From Bacillota bacterium (GTDB lineage: Bacteria; Bacillota; Clostridia; Acetivibrionales; DTU013), in assembly GCA_023411645.1 (NCBI GenBank), contig JAEYON010000090.1, positions 1-18,790 on the forward strand: DNA of 18,790 nt, written 5' to 3'. The notes under the pieces are model-generated. The model was not told where the DNA came from. It worked only from the letters and a program-made list of their open reading frames with translations, and searched no databases. Each line of letters opens with the position of its first letter. Position 1 is the stretch's first letter. Below are positions 8,285 to 15,725 of the stretch, in pieces. Both the position numbers and the translations under genes were made by a program.

Positions 8285-8926
8285 TTAATTTTTTCTTGAT
8301 CCGGCCCCTTGCTTCAAGGTGATGACCACTTTTCTGTTAGGCTCCTCACCTATGCTGTAGGTTTCCACGTAATTGTTGTTTTGTAACGAGGAGTGTATAA
8401 TTCTTCTTTCATATGGATTCATCGGCTCTAAAGTAACATTCCTGCGATATCTGATTACTCTGTCCGCAAGCCGGTCTGCAAGCCTTACGAGAGTCTCTTC
8501 TCTTTTTTGCCTATAGTTTTCTATGTCGATAGTGACTCTCTTATACTCATTGCTGTTCTTGTTCACAACAAGACTGGTAAGATATTGCAGAGCATCGAGG
8601 GTTTCTCCACGCCTTCCAATGATAATGCCGCTGTCCTTGCCGGTCACCTTAAACAAAATGGATTCCTCGTCCTCTACCCGCTCAATATCCACATCAACAT
8701 CCATTTTATCGAAAACATCCTGTAAAAAGTGCACTCCATCTTCAAACCGTGACATCTTCAGCTTTACCTGAACCTTGGCAACCTTACTGCCTATTCCGAA
8801 AAGTCCCTTCGCACCCTCATCAATAATGTTTATCTCAACATCATCTCTGTCTACACCAAGCTCCTCCAGTGCAATATCAATCGCTTCCTGTACAGTTTTC
8901 GCAGTTTTTTCCAATATTTCACTCAT
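8285..8926 (-). CDS. khpB: RNA-binding protein KhpB/Jag (SpoIIIJ-associated)
   Basis: KhpB (Jag) is a KH-R3H RNA-binding protein found beside yidC in Firmicutes and linked to envelope and cell-division control. The 213 residues show a Jag_N domain (about 4-53, with KGLFGIGSK), a KH domain with the GRRG loop (104-107), and a C-terminal R3H domain with YERRIIHSS (172-180). The ATG at 8926 is the first possible start because an in-frame TAG precedes it directly. The AAAGGAGG upstream is about 13 bases away, longer than usual. It follows yidC by 36 bases and is probably in the same transcript. A terminator-like hairpin comes after it. Confidence 0.95.
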   Translation of the reverse strand: MSEILEKTAKTVQEAIDIALEELGVDRDDVEINIIDEGAKGLFGIGSKVAKVQVKLKMSRFEDGVHFLQDVFDKMDVDVDIERVEDEESILFKVTGKDSGIIIGRRGETLDALQYLTSLVVNKNSNEYKRVTIDIENYRQKREETLVRLADRLADRVIRYRRNVTLEPMNPYERRIIHSSLQNNNYVETYSIGEEPNRKVVITLKQGAGSRKN

Positions 8927-8962
8927 CTATATTCACCAGCCTCCTTTTCAACGCTAACTAAC

Positions 8963-10084
8963 CTATTTCTTTTTGCCGCCTTTTTTGCCGCCCTTCTGTC
9001 CACCCTTTTGCCCGCCTTTTTTGCCGCCGCCTGGCGAGTTTTTCGGTTTGTTTGAGGCGGACTGCGTCTGATTATCGGCACTTCCTGCAGTATTTCCTTC
9101 ACCGGCCTCTGCCGAAGCAGCATCGCCCGTTCCTTCTCCCGCTCCTGCCTCCAGTGCATTCACAGTACCTTCCGACAAATTGCTGTCAACTACTTTTGCC
9201 GGAGCGACTTTTATCTTCTTTATATGATTATTGATATATAACTGCTGTGCTATACCAACAACATAACCGATCATCCAGTAAAGAATAACGCCTGCCGGCA
9301 TCATAAACCCAAAATATAATGTCATGGCAGGTCCCATATACATCATGGAGTTGTTGGAACAGCCTGCTGCACCGCCTTTTTGTGCATCGGGTTTTGCCTT
9401 TGGCATGGAAAGCTTTGTGGAGAAAAAGGTAGTGACCGTGGCCAGAATTACAAGAATAAAAAGTGGAATATATATCCCTGGTGCAGTAAAAATTTCGCTT
9501 GGATTAAATTTTGGAATTTCGCCCAGGTGAAGTCCAAGGAAATTGTTAAAGTCAATCAACTCGCTCTTATCTAATAACCCGGTTACCTTTGAAAGAGCAT
9601 CCGGATTTTCGTTAAAATAACTCATTGCCAGCAGCTCTTTCTGGCTGCCCATCTGTTGAACTGTTTTACCAAGAGCCTGACTTGCCACTTCAACAAGCCT
9701 TGGTATTTGTGTAACTTCATCCTTACCAAGCATAAATTTCAGAGGCTGCACAATGACCCAATACAGAGAAAGGATGATGGGCATCTGAATCAGCATCGGG
9801 AAACAACCACCCATGGGGTTATAGTTGTGCTCCTTATAAATCTTCATCAGCTCCTGGTTCATCTTTTCCTTATCGTCTTTATATCTTTTCTGAATGTCAT
9901 TTATCAGCGGCTGTATTTCCTGCATTTTTGAGGTTGATTTGTACTGTTTTAATGTAAGCGGAAGCATGGCTGCCCTTACAATGACAGTAAATACGATGAT
10001 AGCCAGTCCATAGTTCTGGAATGCAATGGTATCATAAATAAATTTCAAAAACATGCCGAGCGGTCGCGCAATATAATCAAGCAT
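8963..10084 (-). CDS. yidC: membrane protein insertase YidC (SpoIIIJ/Oxa1 family)
   Basis: YidC inserts and folds proteins in the cytoplasmic membrane, alone or with Sec. The 373 residues show an amphipathic N-terminus, a first hydrophobic segment with the groove arginine in IVRAAMLPL (Arg37), a cytoplasmic helical hairpin (about 48-90), then membrane segments near 95-115, 201-222 and 249-281. No lipoprotein signal or lipobox cysteine is present, unlike B. subtilis SpoIIIJ. The tail from about 291 is low complexity: first Ala/Gly/Glu-rich, then a Gly-Lys run (KKGGQKGG, then KKGGKKK) that could contact ribosomes. AAGGA precedes the ATG. It lies between yidD and jag, the usual order. Confidence 0.96.
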   Translation of the reverse strand: MLDYIARPLGMFLKFIYDTIAFQNYGLAIIVFTVIVRAAMLPLTLKQYKSTSKMQEIQPLINDIQKRYKDDKEKMNQELMKIYKEHNYNPMGGCFPMLIQMPIILSLYWVIVQPLKFMLGKDEVTQIPRLVEVASQALGKTVQQMGSQKELLAMSYFNENPDALSKVTGLLDKSELIDFNNFLGLHLGEIPKFNPSEIFTAPGIYIPLFILVILATVTTFFSTKLSMPKAKPDAQKGGAAGCSNNSMMYMGPAMTLYFGFMMPAGVILYWMIGYVVGIAQQLYINNHIKKIKVAPAKVVDSNLSEGTVNALEAGAGEGTGDAASAEAGEGNTAGSADNQTQSASNKPKNSPGGGKKGGQKGGQKGGKKGGKKK

Positions 10085-10117
10085 CTCAAATTTTCCTTCC
10101 GTATTTTGCTCTGACTT

Positions 10118-10339
10118 CTATTTAACCGGGTCGTATCCCCCCGGGTGGAACGGGTGGCATTTCAAAAACCTCTTTACTGCTAGCCAGGTACCTTTGAAAA
10201 TGCCGTATTTGGTGAGCGCCTCTATGGCGTATTGTGAGCAGGTCGGGTAAAACCTGCAAGTTGGTTTTCCCTTCAGAGGCGATATATATTTTTGATACAT
10301 TCGTATCAATGCTATCAAGAGTTTTTTAATCCATCCCAT
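10118..10339 (-). CDS. yidD: membrane protein insertion efficiency factor YidD
   Basis: This is a small membrane-associated protein (73 residues) that helps YidC-dependent insertion. It has an amphipathic N-terminal helix (GWIKKLLIALIRMYQKYISP), the family core CRFYPTCSQYA with its cysteines, and the C-terminal HPGGYDPV. The start overlaps the end of rnpA by 25 bases, and AGGA lies inside rnpA just before the ATG, which suggests translational coupling. yidC follows after 33 bases. Confidence 0.96.
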   Translation of the reverse strand: MGWIKKLLIALIRMYQKYISPLKGKPTCRFYPTCSQYAIEALTKYGIFKGTWLAVKRFLKCHPFHPGGYDPVK

Positions 10340-10680
10340 TTTTCCTGATCAAAGGCCTTCATTTTCTTTAACAGAAACTTCATTTCTTTCAAGATCTCTG
10401 AAAGGCCATACTCCATATCCACACCCCTGGCAACAAAAACAATGTCCATCCCTGAAGGGATAAAATCCTCATAAAACCTATAGCTTTCACGGATCAATCT
10501 CTTTGCTCTGTTGCGTTTTACACTTTTTCCAACCTTTTTGTTGGCTGTGATGCCAAGTCTGTTCATCCCGAAGCGATTCTTCAGAATGTAAATTACAATA
10601 AACTTTCCGGGAAAAAAGCTGCCTTTTTTATATATACGAACAAATTCAAAATTTTTCTTCAACGTGACTGTCTTTTTCAT
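10315..10680 (-). CDS. rnpA: ribonuclease P protein component
   Basis: RnpA is the protein subunit of RNase P; it binds the RNA subunit and helps process the 5' ends of tRNA precursors. The 121 residues include the diagnostic RNR motif, GKSVKRNRAKRLIRE (51-65), and the family LGITANKKVG just before it. The ATG is preceded by AGGAGA at normal spacing. It lies downstream of rpmH, separated by a terminator-like hairpin, and overlaps yidD. Confidence 0.97.
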   Translation of the reverse strand: MKKTVTLKKNFEFVRIYKKGSFFPGKFIVIYILKNRFGMNRLGITANKKVGKSVKRNRAKRLIRESYRFYEDFIPSGMDIVFVARGVDMEYGLSEILKEMKFLLKKMKAFDQEKWDGLKNS

Positions 10681-10740
10681 TTAATCTCCTGGATGTTTTC
10701 TTGCCCTGTGGCTTTAAAAATCCTTACAAACTAAAAATTA

Positions 10741-10767
10741 AAGAAAAAGACCACACTTATGCGGTCT
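10741..10767 (-). terminator. terminator or attenuator between rpmH and rnpA
   Basis: On the minus strand AGACCGCA pairs with TGTGGTCT (8 bp with one G-T pair) around a TAAG loop, followed by TTTTTCTTT. The stem begins at the last base of the rpmH stop codon. It could end most transcripts after rpmH and lower rnpA expression relative to L34. Confidence 0.65.
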
Positions 10768-10901
10768 CACGCTGAAAGCACTTTTCTTCCCTTTAGTCTG
10801 CGCCTTTTCAATACCTTCCGGCCGTTTGAAGTACTCATTCTTTTCATGAAGCCGTGTTCCTTCTGCCTATGTCTTTTCTTCGGCTGATATGTCCTTAACA
10901 A
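10767..10901 (-). CDS. rpmH: 50S ribosomal protein L34
   Basis: This 44-residue basic protein of the large ribosomal subunit is recognised by RTYQPKKRHRQKEHGF, then MKRMSTSNGRKVL and the ending RRLKGRKVLSA, which match L34 along its whole length. The start is a TTG at 10901, with GGGGGTG six bases before it; an in-frame GTG three codons upstream lacks an RBS, and no upstream ATG is available. A strong promoter lies about 65 bases upstream. Its position as first gene of the left arm, divergent from dnaA, is the usual one. The gene is short enough to be missed by ORF calling. Confidence 0.96.
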   Translation of the reverse strand: MLRTYQPKKRHRQKEHGFMKRMSTSNGRKVLKRRRLKGRKVLSA

Positions 10902-10965
10902 CTGTAACACCCCCGTTCTTTAATGTACCTTTTTCGGTATTGCCTTTTATAGAGACATCACGCCA

Positions 10966-10995
10966 ATTATATAATGAAACTTTCCTTTGTGTCAA
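10966..10995 (-). promoter_or_regulatory. rpmH promoter
   Basis: On the minus strand a perfect -35 TTGACA (10990-10995) and a perfect -10 TATAAT (10966-10971) are separated by 18 bases. Transcription would start near 10958, giving a leader of roughly 57 bases. This is the strongest promoter-like sequence seen in the window and would serve rpmH and, past the attenuator, rnpA-yidD-yidC-jag. Confidence 0.85.
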
Positions 10996-11077
10996 GAAAC
11001 TATTTGTAATTTTTGCTATTAATAATGAAGTAATATTTTCCATGCTTTTTCTTTTAAAAGATAATCTTGAGATAGTC

Positions 11078-11116
11078 TGTGGATAATTAAAGAATATTTA
11101 CTATAATTGTGGATAA
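11078..11116 (-). promoter_or_regulatory. two perfect DnaA boxes upstream of dnaA
   Basis: TGTGGATAA occurs at 11078-11086 and 11108-11116, each the complement of the consensus TTATCCACA. They share one orientation and are spaced 30 bases apart, just upstream of the dnaA promoter. They are probably the upstream half of oriC and sites for DnaA autoregulation. The rest of the 364-base rpmH-dnaA gap is AT-rich and holds the two divergent promoters; I see no gene in it. Confidence 0.85.
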
Positions 11117-11131
11117 CCGCTCATTTTTCAA

Positions 11132-11160
11132 TTGAAGTTTTCACCGAACTCTGATATATT
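11132..11160 (+). promoter_or_regulatory. dnaA promoter
   Basis: TTGAAG (11132-11137), a 17-base spacer and TATATT (11155-11160) form a good sigma-A type promoter. Transcription would begin near 11167, giving a leader of about 100 bases before the dnaA start. The second DnaA box ends 15 bases before the -35, a place suited to repression by DnaA. Confidence 0.7.
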
Positions 11161-11265
11161 TATTAATGCTTGTACAACATCGTATTACTAACAAATGAGA
11201 AGATAATTTCTAGTAAAAGCTCATATCAAAGCTAAAATTTTTAATCATCCTTTGGAGGAAAAGAC

Positions 11266-12600
<1,335 letters not shown>

Positions 12601-12608
12601 GTTCCGTG

Positions 12609-12711
12609 ATATCCACATATTTTGTTGATATGAGGATAAAGGCCTGTTGTAAATGTGTTGATAAGTGAACCATTTAAAATTTAACATCAAATTCACAACA
12701 AACTATCAACA
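12609..12711. promoter_or_regulatory. degenerate DnaA-box cluster downstream of dnaA
   Basis: Near-consensus boxes occur on both strands: ATATCCACA (12609-12617, one mismatch), TGAGGATAA (12631-12639, one mismatch), TGTTGATAA (12656-12664, one mismatch) and CTATCAACA (12703-12711, two mismatches). The last two form an 8-bp inverted repeat about 40 bases apart. They are probably weak sites of the downstream half of oriC. Confidence 0.55.
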
Positions 12712-12757
12712 TCTTCATCAACAGCCAAACATCCCTAAAATAAAAGCTTACAATAGG

Positions 12758-12819
12758 TTATACACCGTTTCCACAACACTTACTACTATTACTGATTTTT
12801 ATATAATATTTTAAATAAA
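12758..12819 (+). other. oriC: oriC unwinding region: tandem boxes, DnaA-trios, AT-rich element
   Basis: Two abutting weak DnaA boxes (TTATACACC at 12758-12766 and GTTTCCACA at 12767-12775) are followed by TACTACTATTACT (12781-12793) and a nearly pure A/T stretch (12795-12819) just before the dnaN RBS. This order of box pair, DnaA-trio tract and AT-rich duplex-unwinding element matches the basal unwinding system known from B. subtilis. Strand opening is inferred to begin here. Confidence 0.75.
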
Positions 12820-12838
12820 GAAGCTGGAGGTTACCGTC

Positions 12839-13936
12839 ATGAAGGTTATTTGTTCAAGAGAAAACTTACTGGAAGGAATTAATATAGTTCAAAAGGCAGT
12901 TTCAGCAAAAACTACGCTTCCTATTCTTGAGGGGATTTTGTTCGAGGCTGATGAAAAAATTAAAATGACAGGAAATGATCTTGAAATAGGCATAGAATGT
13001 TATGTGGAAGCAGATGTTAAAGAAAAAGGATCAGCCGTATTAAATTCAAGAATGTTTGGTGACATCATAAGGCGGTTTCCTGACGCGGAAGTACTGATTG
13101 AAATAAAGGAGAACAATACAGTTGTCATAGAGTGCGAGAATTCATTGTTCGAGATAAGATCAATGCCCGCCGAAGGTTTTCCCGCCCTTCCATCTATTGA
13201 AAAGGAAAACGGTATAAAGATAAGTCAGAAGACAATAAAAGAAATGATTAAGCAAACAATATTTGCAGTAAGTACGGATGAAAACAGACCTATACTGACC
13301 GGTTCGCTGTTTGACTTTTATGAAAATAAGCTGACTATTGTTTCGATAGACGGATACAGACTCGCTATGCGTACTTTGGAGCATGAAAGTGCATTTGAGC
13401 CGTGCAGATTAATTATACCAGGAAAGACTTTAAATGAGATTTCTAAAATAATGCAGGCAACTGACGATGATCTTATAATTTATGCTGCAGGCAATCAAAT
13501 TTTATTTGATATGGGAAACTGCATTATGGTTTCAAGGCTTTTGGAAGGTGATTACCTGAATTATTCCGGCATTATACCTAATGATAGTATGACAAAGGTG
13601 ACAGTTAATACAAAAGAATTACTTGCTTGCTTTGAAAGGGCCTCTCTGGTGATTCCGAATGAAGAGAGAAGATATCCGGTGAAAATTGATATCTCTGACG
13701 AGATGATGGTTATAACATCCAATACAGAGGTCGGTAATGTAAGAGAAGAAATTAAGGTAGAGATGGATGGAAAGCAGCTTGAGATTTCATTCAATCCAAA
13801 GTATTTTATCGAAGCTTTAAGAGTCATTGAAAATGAAATGGTGAATATCTTTTTTACTACCAATATAGGACCATGTACAATTAAGCCTGTTCAGGGTAAT
13901 GATTTTACTTATTTGATTCTACCTATAAGAAAATAG
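12839..13936 (+). CDS. dnaN: DNA polymerase III subunit beta (sliding clamp)
   Basis: DnaN forms the ring-shaped dimer that tethers DNA polymerase III and many repair proteins to DNA. The 365 residues match the family length of about 366-380. The three-domain repeat is recognisable from KTTLPILEGILFEA at the N-terminus, FAVSTDENRPILTGSLF and IVSIDGYRLAMR in the middle, and the ending FTYLILPIRK. The ATG follows CTGGAGG by 8 bases. It comes directly after the unwinding region and probably shares a transcript with rlbA and recF. Confidence 0.97.
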   Translation: MKVICSRENLLEGINIVQKAVSAKTTLPILEGILFEADEKIKMTGNDLEIGIECYVEADVKEKGSAVLNSRMFGDIIRRFPDAEVLIEIKENNTVVIECENSLFEIRSMPAEGFPALPSIEKENGIKISQKTIKEMIKQTIFAVSTDENRPILTGSLFDFYENKLTIVSIDGYRLAMRTLEHESAFEPCRLIIPGKTLNEISKIMQATDDDLIIYAAGNQILFDMGNCIMVSRLLEGDYLNYSGIIPNDSMTKVTVNTKELLACFERASLVIPNEERRYPVKIDISDEMMVITSNTEVGNVREEIKVEMDGKQLEISFNPKYFIEALRVIENEMVNIFFTTNIGPCTIKPVQGNDFTYLILPIRK

Positions 13937-13966
13937 GATTTTGAAAGAGTATAAGGATGATAAGTT

Positions 13967-14179
13967 ATGGAAGAGGTAAAAATAAAGACTGAATATATTA
14001 AGCTCGAACAGATGATGAAACTATCAGGTATTGTCTCAAGCGGGTCTGATGCAAAAATGCTGATAGCGGACGGAGCGGTAAAGGTAAATGACACTGTTGA
14101 ACTGCAAAGGGGAAAGAAGCTGAGACCTGGTGACCGTGTGTTATTTAAAGGAAAACTGTATTTGATAGCGGAGGAATGA
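13967..14179 (+). CDS. rlbA: S4-domain RNA-binding protein RlbA (YaaA)
   Basis: This 70-residue protein consists almost only of an S4 RNA-binding domain (LEQMMKLSGIVSSGSDAKMLI, then GAVKVNDTVELQRGKKLRPGD). Its place between dnaN and recF is the conserved one for B. subtilis YaaA/RlbA, which is linked to ribosome assembly. AAGGA precedes the ATG. The recF RBS lies across its last codons, so translation is likely coupled. Confidence 0.92.
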   Translation: MEEVKIKTEYIKLEQMMKLSGIVSSGSDAKMLIADGAVKVNDTVELQRGKKLRPGDRVLFKGKLYLIAEE

Positions 14180-14183
14180 TCCT

Positions 14184-15299
14184 TTGCGGATAAAAAGCCT
14201 TACCTTAAGAGATTTTAGAAACTACAAGCAGCTTGATGTGAATTTTGCAGATTCATTTAATGTTATATATGGAAATAATGCGCAGGGAAAAACAAATATT
14301 ATCGAAGCGATATTTTTGTGCGCTTCTGGTCGTTCACATAGGACTTCAAGAGATGATGAGCTTATCAGAAATGAAGCGTTAGGGTTTGATGTAAAACTAC
14401 AGCTTTCAAAAAACGAATCTGATGAGGAACTCCATATTACGTTTAATAAAGAAGACCGAAAAAAGATCAGAGTTAACGAAGTCCCTATTAGAAAGCTGGG
14501 AGATTTAATGGGGCATCTAAATGCTGTGATCTTCTCTCCTGAGGATTTGTTGATCATTAAGCAGGGACCTGCAGAAAGACGCCGGTTCATAGATATCACG
14601 TTGAGCCAGCTGCGGCCGTCTTATTTCTATGACCTTCAGCAATACGCCAAAATTCTTTTCCAGAGGAACTGTCTGCTTAAAAAAATAATGGTTCAAAAAG
14701 ATATAGAAGATACATTGGAGATATGGAACCGGCATCTTGTCAAAACAGGTTCCAGGATCATGAGAGCCAGGATCAACTTTATTAATCAAATAGATACATT
14801 TGCTGCATCAAGACACGAAAAATTGACTAATAATGATGAAAGGTTGAAATTGAATTATATTCCTTCCTTCGAGTTTGATTATAAGAGCGATGATATTGAT
14901 ATTGAGCAAGAATTTAATAAAATGTTAAGTCGATGTAAATCAAAAGAAATAATGAGAGGAACTACATTGTTAGGACCCCATCGTGATGATCTTGATATCA
15001 TATTGAATGAAGAAAGCACAAAAATATATGGATCACAGGGACAACAGAGAACAGCTGTACTGTCAATGAAGCTGGCAGAGATCGATTTAATGAAAGAAGA
15101 AAGCGGAGAGTATCCGGTCTTATTATTAGATGATGTACTTTCTGAGCTTGATGACAGGCGGAAAGAATACCTTCTGGATAGTATAAGAGGCGTTCAGGCG
15201 TTTATTACATGTACGGATAAAAGAATTTTTAACAGGAACCTTGCTGATACTAAGTTTTTATATATTGTCAACGGTTCGGTAGTTGAAGCTCTCAGATAG
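14184..15299 (+). CDS. recF: DNA replication and repair protein RecF
   Basis: RecF is an SMC-like ATPase that, with RecO and RecR, loads RecA at gaps and helps stalled forks. The 371 residues show Walker A GNNAQGKTN (30-38), the ABC signature region GSQGQQRTAV near 283 and Walker B PVLLLDDVLSELD near 311-323. The start is a TTG at 14184, 8 bases after GGAGGA, and lies 4 bases past the rlbA stop; the N-terminus MRIKSLTLRDFRNY fits the family. No terminator is seen before the remB promoter candidate. Confidence 0.97.
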   Translation: MRIKSLTLRDFRNYKQLDVNFADSFNVIYGNNAQGKTNIIEAIFLCASGRSHRTSRDDELIRNEALGFDVKLQLSKNESDEELHITFNKEDRKKIRVNEVPIRKLGDLMGHLNAVIFSPEDLLIIKQGPAERRRFIDITLSQLRPSYFYDLQQYAKILFQRNCLLKKIMVQKDIEDTLEIWNRHLVKTGSRIMRARINFINQIDTFAASRHEKLTNNDERLKLNYIPSFEFDYKSDDIDIEQEFNKMLSRCKSKEIMRGTTLLGPHRDDLDIILNEESTKIYGSQGQQRTAVLSMKLAEIDLMKEESGEYPVLLLDDVLSELDDRRKEYLLDSIRGVQAFITCTDKRIFNRNLADTKFLYIVNGSVVEALR

Positions 15300-15333
15300 G
15301 TAATTAATATTTTCCGAAATAAATGGCATTCAT

Positions 15334-15362
15334 TTGCACTGAAAGTATATTTACGGTAGAAT
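15334..15362 (+). promoter_or_regulatory. candidate promoter for remB-gyrB
   Basis: TTGCAC (15334-15339), a 17-base spacer and TAGAAT (15357-15362) lie in the 123-base gap after recF, about 60 bases before remB. Both hexamers are one mismatch or two from consensus. It would allow gyrB expression independent of dnaN-recF. Confidence 0.55.
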
Positions 15363-15422
15363 ATATTAGGAAAAATAGTTTAGGTTAAAATAAATAAAGA
15401 GTATTAAAGCCGGAGGTTTACA

Positions 15423-15695
15423 ATGTTTTTGCATATTGGCGGGGATGTCGTGATTCCGATGAAAAATGTTATTGCTATAATGGATATAGAAACAACTACT
15501 TTATCGAAGGACACAAGAGAATTTCTAAAAATAGCAGAGGAAGAAGGATTTATTGAAGCAATATCTGATGACCTGCCGAAATCATTTGTAATAACTGAAA
15601 TGGACAAAAAGAGTAAGATATATTTATCTCCAATTTCTTCTATGACCTTACAGAAGAGATCAGGATATATTGATGGTATTTCTAACATCGGATAA
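15423..15695 (+). CDS. remB: RemB/YaaB family protein (DUF370)
   Basis: This is a 90-residue DUF370 protein. The family includes RemA and RemB, which in B. subtilis regulate matrix genes; the RemB type (YaaB) lies between recF and gyrB, as here. The N-terminus MFLHIGGDVVIPMKNVIAIMD and the ending YLSPISSMTLQKRS match that type. CCGGAGG precedes the ATG. gyrB follows after 30 bases. The function in this organism is not shown by the sequence. Confidence 0.88.
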   Translation: MFLHIGGDVVIPMKNVIAIMDIETTTLSKDTREFLKIAEEEGFIEAISDDLPKSFVITEMDKKSKIYLSPISSMTLQKRSGYIDGISNIG

Positions 15696-15725
15696 AATAC
15701 AGAAAGAATTCTACTGGAGGATAAT

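Noticed and set aside
8923..9159. A 78-codon minus-strand frame over the yidC tail ending across the khpB start, suggesting a frameshifted YidC end
   Set aside because: The A6 runs are not in a proper slippery frame, and the basic composition arises because the GGN-AAA repeat is basic in more than one frame. It is best explained as a shadow of yidC.
10600..10616. A TTTCCGGGAAA palindrome resembling a Noc binding site, inside rnpA
   Set aside because: It is one base short of the ATTTCCCGGGAAAT symmetry and lies in a coding region, so it is probably chance.
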